Notes under the pieces: model-generated | Databases searched by the model: none | What the model was told of the DNA's origin: nothing | The model's input: the letters and a program-made list of their open reading frames with translations, nothing else | Position numbers and translations under genes: made by a program | Part shown: in pieces, positions 50,655 to 58,643 of the stretch | Layout: each line of letters opens with the position of its first letter | Numbering within the stretch: the first letter of the stretch is position 1 | Source: Prevotella sp. tf2-5 | GTDB taxonomy: Bacteria; Bacteroidota; Bacteroidia; Bacteroidales; Bacteroidaceae | DNA: 64,000 nt | Assembly: GCF_900115435.1 (NCBI RefSeq) | Contig: NZ_FOWK01000004.1 | Coordinates: forward strand, 124,001 to 188,000 | Reading direction: 5' to 3'

Positions 50655-52409
50655 ATGAATATTAGAAAGAAACCAGTACGCAGACTTAAGTCAGGAATCG
50701 GAGGTCAGGTAGATCTCCCAGGTGAGATTATGGACGAGTTCAAGGAGCCTGACACTTGGACTATCATCACTGCACTTGACAGAATCCTTGATTTGGCACA
50801 GGACTCTCAATTGTCAGACGAGTTTTGGAAGTCGGTAAAGAATCCATTGGCTTTTCTTAATAAGGAACTGGGGTTAACCAACGTCCAGATTGTCGCTCTT
50901 GCCATGCTCATTGAGGCTGGCGAACCGATGTCTTGGAAGAGCATGGGTAACTATCTCGGCTGTTCTCGTCTGTCAATCATGGTATATTCTGAGGAGATTG
51001 AGGAATTGGTAACCAAGCGCTGGGCTATTCACAAAGGAGTCCATGAGATTGGTGGTTTCTTCGAGGGTATTGCTCTGGTACGTGGTGTAGTCACGGCACT
51101 TCGTCATAACAAGACATTCGTTCCAGAGAAGATAGACGGTCTTAATGAGCAACAGTTCGTTGACAAACTGGAGAGGCATGTCGAAAAGAATATGAATGAC
51201 CGCAATGCAGTATTTAATGATGATGAGGAATGGATGCGCGAATTTGCCAAGGCGAATCCACATCTTCCTCTCTGTCATGAGGTCCTGAAGTTTGATGATA
51301 TTCATGTTCAGTCGCTTCTGTTGCTGATAGTCGTTGATTATGCACAGTGGGAAGGTTCTGATGGTGAGGGTCTTACCTTCCAGACTATCGATGGTCTTTA
51401 TCCAGAAGAGTATGACTGTGACTTTATGCGCGAGGGACTTAGAGACGGGACTCATCCCCTCATTCAATGCGGTTATATTGAGCATAAGTGTAATGAGGGC
51501 CAGGCCGATACAGAGCAGTATATGCTCACACGTAAGGCAAAGTCTGAGCTTCTTTCTGCCTATACGCCCAGTCACTCAAAGTGTAGAAGGATGAGACCCG
51601 ATGACCGCTTCCTGAAAAGCCACGATGCCATCAGGGAGAAGTCGTTGTTCTTCAATACATCAGAGCAAGAGCAGATTGAGCGACTCACCAGTCTGCTTAG
51701 TACCGAGACCCTGCCCTCTATCCAGAAGCGACTCGAAGAACAGGGTATGCGCAAGGGCTTTGCTTGCTTGTTTTATGGTGCCCCTGGTACGGGTAAGACT
51801 GAGACTGTCCTACAGATTGCCCGTCAGACGGGACGTGACCTCATGCAGGTGGACATCGCTGGTCTGCGCGATAAGTGGGTTGGTGAGAGTGAGAAGAATA
51901 TCAAGGAGGTGTTTGCCCGTTATCGCAGACTGTGTCAGAACAGCGAGGTGATGCCCATCCTGTTTTTTAACGAGGCAGATGCCATCATCAACAAGCGCAC
52001 GGAGAACGTGGAGCACTCTGTCGATAAGATGGATAACGCCATGCAGAACATCATCCTGCAGGAGATTGAAGACCTTGATGGCATTCTCATTGCCACCACC
52101 AACCTGACGAGCAACCTTGACAAGGCCTTTGAGCGTCGTTTCCTCTACAAGGTGGAGTTCCACAAGCCTGATACGGACGTGAAGACCAAGATTTGGCGTT
52201 CCATGCTGAAGGATATCAGTGCAGACGATGCCCGTCAGCTGGCCTCCCACTTCGATTTCTCTGGTGGTCAGATAGAGAATATCGCCCGCAAGCGCACAGT
52301 TGACTACATTCTCTCAGGTAAATTCGCTTCTCTTGACGAGATAGAGGGCTACTGTCGCGCAGAGCTCCTGGGTGGCAAGGAACGAAGAAGCATAGGTTTT
52401 ATTTCATAA
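50655..52409 (+). CDS. AAA+ ATPase, paralogue 2 of the duplicated cassette
   Basis: 584 residues, collinear with the protein at 24003-25742. Helical N-terminal 340 residues are followed by an AAA+ domain: Walker A FYGAPGTGKTET at about 373, Walker B PILFFNEADAIINKR with Asn in place of the first Asp, sensor IATTN, arginine finger KAFERRFLYKVEF and final SIGFIS. It has its own regulon promoter and is followed by an LRR protein (10-bp gap) and a SprT-like zincin. The order AAA+, LRR, zincin suggests an unfoldase with an adaptor and a protease. Confidence 0.88.
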   Translation: MNIRKKPVRRLKSGIGGQVDLPGEIMDEFKEPDTWTIITALDRILDLAQDSQLSDEFWKSVKNPLAFLNKELGLTNVQIVALAMLIEAGEPMSWKSMGNYLGCSRLSIMVYSEEIEELVTKRWAIHKGVHEIGGFFEGIALVRGVVTALRHNKTFVPEKIDGLNEQQFVDKLERHVEKNMNDRNAVFNDDEEWMREFAKANPHLPLCHEVLKFDDIHVQSLLLLIVVDYAQWEGSDGEGLTFQTIDGLYPEEYDCDFMREGLRDGTHPLIQCGYIEHKCNEGQADTEQYMLTRKAKSELLSAYTPSHSKCRRMRPDDRFLKSHDAIREKSLFFNTSEQEQIERLTSLLSTETLPSIQKRLEEQGMRKGFACLFYGAPGTGKTETVLQIARQTGRDLMQVDIAGLRDKWVGESEKNIKEVFARYRRLCQNSEVMPILFFNEADAIINKRTENVEHSVDKMDNAMQNIILQEIEDLDGILIATTNLTSNLDKAFERRFLYKVEFHKPDTDVKTKIWRSMLKDISADDARQLASHFDFSGGQIENIARKRTVDYILSGKFASLDEIEGYCRAELLGGKERRSIGFIS

Positions 52410-52419
52410 AAGTATTGTC

Positions 52420-53337
52420 ATGAAGAAACTTATCAGTACTAAGGGACTCCATGACGGGCATTTCGATGCCCCATGGACTAACACGGCAATCCATGAAAGG
52501 GTTGACAATAAACTCATGCATTGTTACAAACAAGACTACAGAGAAGACATTGTGATTGCTCCTACTCTCTCATACGAGCTATCAGGAGGAGTTGTTATGA
52601 CTCTTGAATTGGCATATACTATAGACAATCCAACTCCCCAACGACTGGAGAATTTCCGAGAGGCATGTGAGAACTTCTATGAACTTTACGGATTCATGGT
52701 TGAGAACGAGAACGGTACTTCCCGCGTCCTTTTCCGTGCCATTGACATCTTCGACATGGCTTCACTTATCCATGCTCTCGACTATCAGAGTGTCAGTCTG
52801 GAAGGTGTTATCTGTGCTGTTGATGATGGTCTGACAGAGAAGGATGCCATCTACTCGCCCTCTGGCTCATATCTCATACAGATTCCTAATATTCCTCACT
52901 ATCGTATCAAGGAAGGTACCCTCTATATTTCACCGATGGCAGCCAGGCATTGTATTGAACTCCAAAAATTGGACATCCCTGTTGAGATGCTTTTTGACAA
53001 CGGATCGCTCCGTGAATACCCACAAGGGCTGAAGGTCAAAATATGGGATACACATTATGACGGAACACCTGTTGAAGAAGAGGATGACTTTAACAATGAT
53101 ATGCCCATATTCGATGACCATGAAGTTGGTTATTCAAAAGATGGTAAGATTCTGATAGGATGTCGTTATACCTTCAATGATATCTGTTATGAGGTGCCTG
53201 ATGGAGTTGAAGAAATTGAAGACTTTGCTTTTTTAGCTTGCCGCCATAACGTAGAACTCTCCATACCTCGCACTGTTAAGAAAATTGGTGACTACATCTT
53301 TGGAAATGGTGGAGTAATTAATATTAGAGATGAATAA
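52420..53337 (+). CDS. LRR_5 protein, paralogue 2 of the duplicated cassette
   Basis: 305 residues. The N-terminal 120 residues differ from paralogue 1, with a beta-sheet-like segment (GGVVMTLELAYTIDNPTPQRLENFREACENFYELYGF). The C-terminal part has LRR_5 units (SYLIQIPNIPHYRIKEGTLYISPMAARHCIELQKLDIP; YEVPDGVEEIEDFAFLACRHNVELSIPRTVKKIGDYIFG) and the shared ending INIRDE. No signal peptide. It overlaps the zincin gene by 8 bp. Confidence 0.82.
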   Translation: MKKLISTKGLHDGHFDAPWTNTAIHERVDNKLMHCYKQDYREDIVIAPTLSYELSGGVVMTLELAYTIDNPTPQRLENFREACENFYELYGFMVENENGTSRVLFRAIDIFDMASLIHALDYQSVSLEGVICAVDDGLTEKDAIYSPSGSYLIQIPNIPHYRIKEGTLYISPMAARHCIELQKLDIPVEMLFDNGSLREYPQGLKVKIWDTHYDGTPVEEEDDFNNDMPIFDDHEVGYSKDGKILIGCRYTFNDICYEVPDGVEEIEDFAFLACRHNVELSIPRTVKKIGDYIFGNGGVINIRDE

Positions 53338-53710
53338 GATTACAAAGGAAGATATCAGAGTCCGCTATAAGGAGTATAACCAGCTTTACTTTGGCAATCA
53401 GCTGAAGTATTGTAAGTTTTCAGTCCAGAAGATGTCGTGGTGCGAAGGGATGTACACCTATAAGAAGGAGAAAGACGGCATCATTGAAGGTCGTATCTGG
53501 CTTACCAATGATATTGACTGGACGGAAGAAACTCTCCGTGAGGTCATTATCCACGAGATGATTCACCACTATGTCAAGACTATCGACCGCAAATGGGGAG
53601 GTCTCTTCGGACATGGTCGCCTTTTCCGCAGACAATGCAAACGCCTAAAGAGGGACTACGGGCTTACTATCCGAATTCACTCTAGACTACCACGAATAAA
53701 TAATAAATGA
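53330..53710 (+). CDS. SprT-like zinc metalloprotease
   Basis: 126 residues. It matches the SprT family well: the N-terminal block YKEYNQLYFGNQLKYCKFSVQK, and the zincin motif IHEMIHHYVK with ligands His75 and His79, catalytic Glu76, and third ligand His95 in LFGHGRLFRRQCKRL. The C-terminal zinc-ribbon of longer SprT proteins is absent. Related SPRTN/Wss1 proteases cut DNA-protein crosslinks. It starts inside the LRR gene end and overlaps the lipoprotein gene by 4 bp. Confidence 0.9.
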   Translation: MNKITKEDIRVRYKEYNQLYFGNQLKYCKFSVQKMSWCEGMYTYKKEKDGIIEGRIWLTNDIDWTEETLREVIIHEMIHHYVKTIDRKWGGLFGHGRLFRRQCKRLKRDYGLTIRIHSRLPRINNK

Positions 53711-54132
53711 TTATTATGAAAATGACGAAACTATTTTTTGCCCTTTTAGCTTTGATAATGGTATCCTGTGAATGCCCTTATCAAGACGAGTTGGACCGTG
53801 CCCAACAGCGCAAAACTACGGGCGATGTGTTCCATGCCGATGTGTTACTTGGCACTTGGCAGTGTTATTACCCTATGATTATTGGTGGGGTGGAGTTTAA
53901 ACAGATTAAGTTCATGTCAGGTGGCAAAGCCGACATCACGATGGCCAAGCAACATGACACCGAATGGTACACAGAGACCTACAACTATGCCTACTATGGC
54001 AATACCCTGCGATTCTCCAGAAGCGGGAGTAATATCTCCTTAACTATCGATGGGTATTTGTTCCCTGAACTATATCTAAGAGATTCTTTCGGTCGCTATA
54101 CAATGGCTAAACGTAGAGCCGACGGTTGCTAA
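53707..54132 (+). CDS. small lipoprotein
   Basis: 141 residues. The N-terminus has a signal peptide with a lipobox (KLFFALLALIMVSC), so Cys should be lipidated and the protein anchored in an outer or inner membrane. The mature part is beta-rich (LLGTWQCYYPMIIGGVEFKQIKFMSGGKADITM) and resembles small lipocalin/META-like proteins of Bacteroidetes. It is translationally coupled to the SprT gene by ATGA, although an internal ATG at 53716 is also possible. An exported protein in this operon is unexpected. Confidence 0.78.
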   Translation: MIIMKMTKLFFALLALIMVSCECPYQDELDRAQQRKTTGDVFHADVLLGTWQCYYPMIIGGVEFKQIKFMSGGKADITMAKQHDTEWYTETYNYAYYGNTLRFSRSGSNISLTIDGYLFPELYLRDSFGRYTMAKRRADGC

Positions 54133-54165
54133 ACAATTATATTGATTAACAAACATCAAAACGAT

Positions 54166-54702
54166 ATGAGAAAAGTATTATTCCTGCTGTTCGCTCTGAT
54201 AATGAGCACAGCTGTTAAAGCCCAAGAGATTGAGAAGGTCGACAAGTTCACGTCGGGTTACATCAACGGAACCTACATGAACAAGTACAAAACCATCGAC
54301 GGTGTTCTCTATGCTGTCGGCTATGAGGGCACCAAGGATTGGATCCTGGTACGCTATCCTGCCGGTAGTAGGAACACGACCTATAATGTTCACCCGAATT
54401 GCCGCCGAATAGCGCGTGGAGCCTTCGAAGGTGCAGCTTATCTCCGCGAGATCTACCTTCCTGAAACTGTCAGTTTCATCGGCGAGGATGCCTTTGCAGG
54501 TTGTACCTCCCTCCAGGGCATCTACTATGGAGAGAGCACACAATCTGCTGTCAGGGGTATTGAATCAGATGGAATCAGCAATGATGATGCAGAGGAGGTG
54601 GCCCGCTACAATCTCTCTGGTCGCCCCTGTTCTCCAAATGAAAAAGGCGTTCAAATCATTGTATATTCTAATTTTACCACCAAAACTGTGATTTTGGAGT
54701 AA
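54166..54702 (+). CDS. secreted BspA-like LRR protein
   Basis: 178 residues with a signal peptide (MRKVLFLLFALIMSTAVKAQE), so unlike the other LRR proteins here it is exported. One LRR_5-like block is visible (CRRIARGAFEGAAYLREIYLPETVSFIGEDAFAGCTSLQGIYYG). It ends with a short tail (IIVYSNFTTKTVILE) that looks like a Por/T9SS-type or strand-forming C-terminus, but this is weak. It follows the lipoprotein gene by 34 bp. I used the ATG at 54166 because it starts the signal peptide. Confidence 0.75.
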   Translation: MRKVLFLLFALIMSTAVKAQEIEKVDKFTSGYINGTYMNKYKTIDGVLYAVGYEGTKDWILVRYPAGSRNTTYNVHPNCRRIARGAFEGAAYLREIYLPETVSFIGEDAFAGCTSLQGIYYGESTQSAVRGIESDGISNDDAEEVARYNLSGRPCSPNEKGVQIIVYSNFTTKTVILE

Positions 54703-54782
54703 TGCATATAATGCATGTATTAAAAAGTAGCATTTTTACTTATTATTAACCCAAAAACTTTGTACTGATAAGAAATAAAGTA

Positions 54783-54790
54783 TATCTTTG
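54783..54790 (+). promoter_or_regulatory. -7 box TATCTTTG before the Sel1-repeat gene
   Basis: TAnnTTTG 15 bases before the start. No KTATA-N2-TATAm palindrome at the usual distance. A TAATGCATATAATGCAT pair upstream (54701-54717) does not match. Confidence 0.5.
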
Positions 54791-54805
54791 TTGCAAAATT
54801 CAGAA

Positions 54806-57196
54806 ATGAGCACAAATACAGAGCAAAAGACAGGAGCGCTCCACCTGAGACTAATGGACAACGAGGAGCAGTACAGCGATATGCTCGCGTACCTTTTATA
54901 TTATAATAAGGATAACGAGCATTACACCACTGACGTACTGGGAGCTTTGGAAGATGGTTTGGAGAACTATAGCCGCTTCCAAAAACTCGACAATGCTCTC
55001 TCCCCCCGTTTCATCAAGATTGAGAAGCGCATAATGGACAAAGGTGAGAAATTGAAAGCCAATGATACCGAAGGCGCTTATCATATCAGATTCCATTTCG
55101 ATAACGAAAAGGAAGAGGTTGTTCACTTCAAGCGAAAGCAGGAACAATTGCTTTATATGCTCATTCTGTTGTCATCTCTGAAGAACGGCTATACCGCAGA
55201 GTTCCTCAGAAAACCAGTTAAAGAGGATTATTTGGATGATGACGGCGATCTGTATAAGAGAGCTTTTGAAAGAGCCAACAACAGGTATAACCTAATGATG
55301 GTTACGGCAAGGCAACTGATGGAAATGGTATATCCTGCTGGTGGAACTAAAGACAGTATCATCAGGGAAATGGATCCAGAGGTGTCTTTTACCGACATCA
55401 TCCAGAAAATGCGGAGTGTTATTGGTAGTGTTATCAAAAAAAACGGAGAGCTTCAAGAGGAACGTTGGTTCATGCCCTATACCTTGAATGTCAACAAGAA
55501 ACGTATCTATCAGATGCACATGGAACCAACAAAGATTATCTATCCTGAAGAATTGCAGCCCATTGTTGATGCCATGCCACAAGCCAATGATTATGTGGAT
55601 ATGAGCAGCTATGTGTCAGAAGAGATGCAGAAAGAGGATAATGAGATCCTTTTGAAAGGCGTTCAGATGGGTAATGTAAAGTCTATGAATCTGTTGGCAC
55701 AGGCATACAATGAAGGTATTGGTCGTGTAGCAGACCAGGACAAGGCCTTTGCTCTTTGGAAAAAGACATCAGAAATAGGTGATGCTGAGGGGCTTTTCTA
55801 TGTTGGGGCATTTTATGGCACAGGCGATGTTGTGTCTCAGGACTATAGCAAATCCATACAATACCTCCAGAAAGCAGCTGAACTGGGGTATGCTGATGCA
55901 CTCTATCAACTAGGAGTGTACAGATTGCACGGCTTCGGATGCGACATTGACTGGAATGAAGCACTGAATTATTACAGAGCAGCGGCTGAAAAAGGTTGTG
56001 CTGAAGCAGCATACTCAGCAGGATACATCTACGACAGAGGAGAGCACGGTGTGAAGAAAGATGATAAGAAAGCTTTCAACTGGTTTCTGAAAGCCGCTGA
56101 ACTGAACCACACAGTAGCAATTCGCTATGTCATTCGTGCTTATCACGACGGACTTGTGGAGGATGAAGAAGGTGAAGAATACCTGTATTGGATTGAAAAG
56201 GGGCTTGAACTCGACATACCTGAAGTATACTTACAAGTAGGTGTATATATGTATCAGGATGAGGATTATGAAATGGCTTTCGAGTTGCTCGAGACTGCAA
56301 GCGATGAAGGGTTAACAGTAGCCAATCATATCTTAGCCCAAATGTTGATTAAAGGCCAAGGTGTTGAGAAGGATATTGAACGTGGTATAGACTACCTCCG
56401 CGAGGGAGCTTATAACAACGATGAAACATGTTTGATGCTTCTAAAGAAAGTCCGTCCAGAACAATGGAAGGAAATAACCTCGGAGCTTGAAGATGTTCTT
56501 GATATGCGAACAACACTGCAGACACTTGTTGGAGAGATGACTCCACAAGCTAACCAAAACTATTTCCTACAGCTGGTTGATTCCTATCGTGAACATTTTC
56601 ATGAGGACTATCAGAAGGAGATTAACAAACAACTCAGTATCCATCGTTCATCAACAGACAAAAAGAGTAGATCAAAAAGAAAGATTATTGTCAGGAAGTC
56701 TTCATCCAAGAAGGCCCGTTATGAGATAGTTATCATCCTTGCCAATGGAGAAGAGATGCTGGTTAAGCTTAACCCCAACAGCTTGGTGCTTTTGCTTCTG
56801 ACCATCATTTGCTCCTTCAAGAGCGGTTATAGTACAGTAATGGCACTCGACAAGACATGTCGTTCGGTCATGGCAGAACTTGTCAGACTGGTACTTGGCT
56901 ATAGGTCTGAAGCCAAAGCCATCGACTATGTTTGGAAATACATGGACAGCTCACGAAACGGCACAAACTTCTATAAACAATACTCCAACGATGCGAAGAA
57001 GTCCATTGATAGAGCCATTAGTGAGTATGATGATGCTATTCATTTTCTGTTTGACAACAATGAAACGATAGGGAAGCGACCTCTTCGCTCAATGAATCTT
57101 GATGCCAAAGACATCGAATTACCGCCTGAACTTCTACGGCTTGCCCAGCAGATGCCGGACGGAAAAGAAATATTGTATTCACTTGAAGATGAGTAA
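54806..57196 (+). CDS. Sel1-repeat protein with flanking shared modules
   Basis: 796 residues. About 290-500 are Sel1-type helical repeats (LAQAYNEGIGRVADQDKAFALWKK; GLFYVGAFYGTGDVVSQDYSKSIQYLQKAAELG; ALYQLGVYRLHGFGCDIDWNEALNYYRAAAEKG). A module of about 160 residues flanks them. It is visible at about 90-130 (YHIRFHFDNEKEEVVHFKRKQEQLLYMLILLSSLKNGY) and again from about 637 (RYEIVIILANGEEMLVKLNPNSLVLLLLTIICSFKSGY). The same module makes up most of the protein at 57304-57858. Sel1 repeats are adaptors. The gene has its own -7 box. Confidence 0.8.
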   Translation: MSTNTEQKTGALHLRLMDNEEQYSDMLAYLLYYNKDNEHYTTDVLGALEDGLENYSRFQKLDNALSPRFIKIEKRIMDKGEKLKANDTEGAYHIRFHFDNEKEEVVHFKRKQEQLLYMLILLSSLKNGYTAEFLRKPVKEDYLDDDGDLYKRAFERANNRYNLMMVTARQLMEMVYPAGGTKDSIIREMDPEVSFTDIIQKMRSVIGSVIKKNGELQEERWFMPYTLNVNKKRIYQMHMEPTKIIYPEELQPIVDAMPQANDYVDMSSYVSEEMQKEDNEILLKGVQMGNVKSMNLLAQAYNEGIGRVADQDKAFALWKKTSEIGDAEGLFYVGAFYGTGDVVSQDYSKSIQYLQKAAELGYADALYQLGVYRLHGFGCDIDWNEALNYYRAAAEKGCAEAAYSAGYIYDRGEHGVKKDDKKAFNWFLKAAELNHTVAIRYVIRAYHDGLVEDEEGEEYLYWIEKGLELDIPEVYLQVGVYMYQDEDYEMAFELLETASDEGLTVANHILAQMLIKGQGVEKDIERGIDYLREGAYNNDETCLMLLKKVRPEQWKEITSELEDVLDMRTTLQTLVGEMTPQANQNYFLQLVDSYREHFHEDYQKEINKQLSIHRSSTDKKSRSKRKIIVRKSSSKKARYEIVIILANGEEMLVKLNPNSLVLLLLTIICSFKSGYSTVMALDKTCRSVMAELVRLVLGYRSEAKAIDYVWKYMDSSRNGTNFYKQYSNDAKKSIDRAISEYDDAIHFLFDNNETIGKRPLRSMNLDAKDIELPPELLRLAQQMPDGKEILYSLEDE

Positions 57197-57221
57197 GTTA
57201 CGTTAAGAAAAACTACCTTTT

Positions 57222-57280
57222 CTTATACCTATACATTCAGCATTTTTCTTAGGAAGGATGCTGATTTTTTAATACCTTTG
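57222..57280 (+). promoter_or_regulatory. cargo-regulon promoter variant: CTTATA-CC-TATACA operator plus TACCTTTG
   Basis: The palindrome at 57222-57235 lies 37 bp from TACCTTTG (57273-57280), one DNA turn further than the other sites. It drives the 184-residue protein and the second sigma factor. Confidence 0.6.
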
Positions 57281-57303
57281 CACCAGAAAACAAAAGCAAA
57301 AGT

Positions 57304-57858
57304 ATGATAGATATCCAAACAAAAATTGAATCAATGAGTCTTGAAGAAATCAAGCAGCGTCTGGCCGAATACATGGCAGCAGACAAGGAACTCATGCCAG
57401 GTCTTGTAGCCGTAGAAGTCAGGCTCAACCAAACTGGCACTGCAAAGTGTCGCTACAGCATTCTTCTTATTGACGAAGAAGGGGGCGAAATAGAAGTGAA
57501 GTTTCGCGACCGCTACTCTCGACTTGTTTATATCTACACCTTACTTCATCCACAGGGCTATCAGCGTCGAGTGCCAGCAGCCAAGGACTATCGCGAGCTG
57601 TGTCATCTCTACAGCATGCTCTACTTCAGAGATAGTGATGCACTGCTGAACACTATCGCAAGCACGGACTTTGACCATTTCCTGAGTCATTATATCGCTC
57701 AGTCGCGTAACGCAATCCGTCAGGCATCGTCTCTCGCAGAACCCTTTGCCATCGACCGCCCACAGTCACACAATGGCAAGGTACTCATCCCCTTTGTCGC
57801 CGATGGCGGCAACGTCATCATCGACGCATCCCTCCGCATCAACAAGTCTCATCTTTAA
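57304..57858 (+). CDS. protein carrying the module found at both ends of the Sel1 protein
   Basis: 184 residues, not recognised. CRYSILLIDEEGGEIEVKFRDRYSRLVYIYTLLHPQGY at about 46-82 has the same pattern as the N- and C-terminal modules of the Sel1-repeat protein. FLSHYIAQSRNAIRQA also matches FYKQYSNDAKKSIDRA there. It lacks a DNA-binding motif. It is encoded 11 bp before the sigma-factor gene, so it could be an anti-sigma or sigma partner. That is inference only. Confidence 0.72.
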   Translation: MIDIQTKIESMSLEEIKQRLAEYMAADKELMPGLVAVEVRLNQTGTAKCRYSILLIDEEGGEIEVKFRDRYSRLVYIYTLLHPQGYQRRVPAAKDYRELCHLYSMLYFRDSDALLNTIASTDFDHFLSHYIAQSRNAIRQASSLAEPFAIDRPQSHNGKVLIPFVADGGNVIIDASLRINKSHL

Positions 57859-57869
57859 ATATAAGTCCC

Positions 57870-58559
57870 ATGTACAGAAACGGTAAAAACTTCAGCTTCA
57901 CCGACCGCAGTGTCGACAGTGTCAATCTCTTCCTCAGCAGCATCCGTCAGTCTGAGCCCCTTACCACCGAAGCAGAGTATGATCTCTGGTATCGCATGCA
58001 AAATGGCAGCAAGAGTGCTCGTGAGAAGCTCATCTTTGCCAATCTTCGTTACGTTGTCAGTGTAGCCAAGCAGTACCTTGCCTCGAAAGCCCCCTTCGAG
58101 GACCTTATCCAAGCTGGTTGCGAGGGGCTGGTCAGAGCGGTCAATAAGTTCGATGCCTCCCTTGGTTATCGTCTTATCTCATATGCCACTTGGCATATCG
58201 AGAACGAAGTGCGCAAAGCGGCCTATGATTACATCCGCCACAGCCACTCGTCGCTTGATGAACCCCTCTACGCGGACGATAAGGATGGTGAGACACATGC
58301 CGACTATCTTGAAGCCAGACCTTGTCAATCAACAGACTGGAATCTCCGCTATCGCGATGCCCTCGAAGCCCTCAAACGTCGCGCTGAAGACCGCCAATAC
58401 GGACTTAGCCATCTCACTGCAGAGCTCCATCAGATGCTCCTCGACGGCTACACCACCTCCGACTTCGCACGTCGTCACCACCTTTCTGAATCTCAAATGA
58501 CACGTCTCCTCACTATTCTTCGTGAGGAGTCTGGGTCATTCTACCGTCTCGCTGCATGA
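57870..58559 (+). CDS. diverged sigma-70-family factor
   Basis: 229 residues. Region 2 is clear: KLIFANLRYVVSVAKQYLASKAPFEDLIQAGCEGLVRAVNKFDASLGYRLISYATWHIENEVRKA. Region 3 is missing or degenerate (HSSLDEPLYADDKDGETHADYL remains). Region 4 is a short HTH (LLDGYTTSDFARRHHLSESQMTRLLTILREE) unlike the primary sigma factor. It resembles alternative or phage-type sigma factors. It is the last gene of a regulon promoter and is followed by a short gap and a new promoter. Confidence 0.85.
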   Translation: MYRNGKNFSFTDRSVDSVNLFLSSIRQSEPLTTEAEYDLWYRMQNGSKSAREKLIFANLRYVVSVAKQYLASKAPFEDLIQAGCEGLVRAVNKFDASLGYRLISYATWHIENEVRKAAYDYIRHSHSSLDEPLYADDKDGETHADYLEARPCQSTDWNLRYRDALEALKRRAEDRQYGLSHLTAELHQMLLDGYTTSDFARRHHLSESQMTRLLTILREESGSFYRLAA

Positions 58560-58608
58560 TTTCTAATAATAAATGTTATCAAACTAAGTGTTATTGAAGA
58601 AAAAACAC

Positions 58609-58616
58609 TATATTTG
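58609..58616 (+). promoter_or_regulatory. -7 box TATATTTG before the sbcDC operon
   Basis: TAnnTTTG, 28 bases before the first gene of the operon. It overlaps an upstream in-frame TTG, so that start is unlikely. No regulon palindrome is at the expected site. Confidence 0.5.
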
Positions 58617-58643
58617 CAACAAATTAGTAATCAATGGGCAACA

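Noticed and set aside
54701-54722. Partly palindromic TAATGCATATAATGCATGTATTA
   Set aside because: It lacks the KTATA-N2-TATAm core and lies about 60 bp from the -7 box, so it was not counted as an operator.
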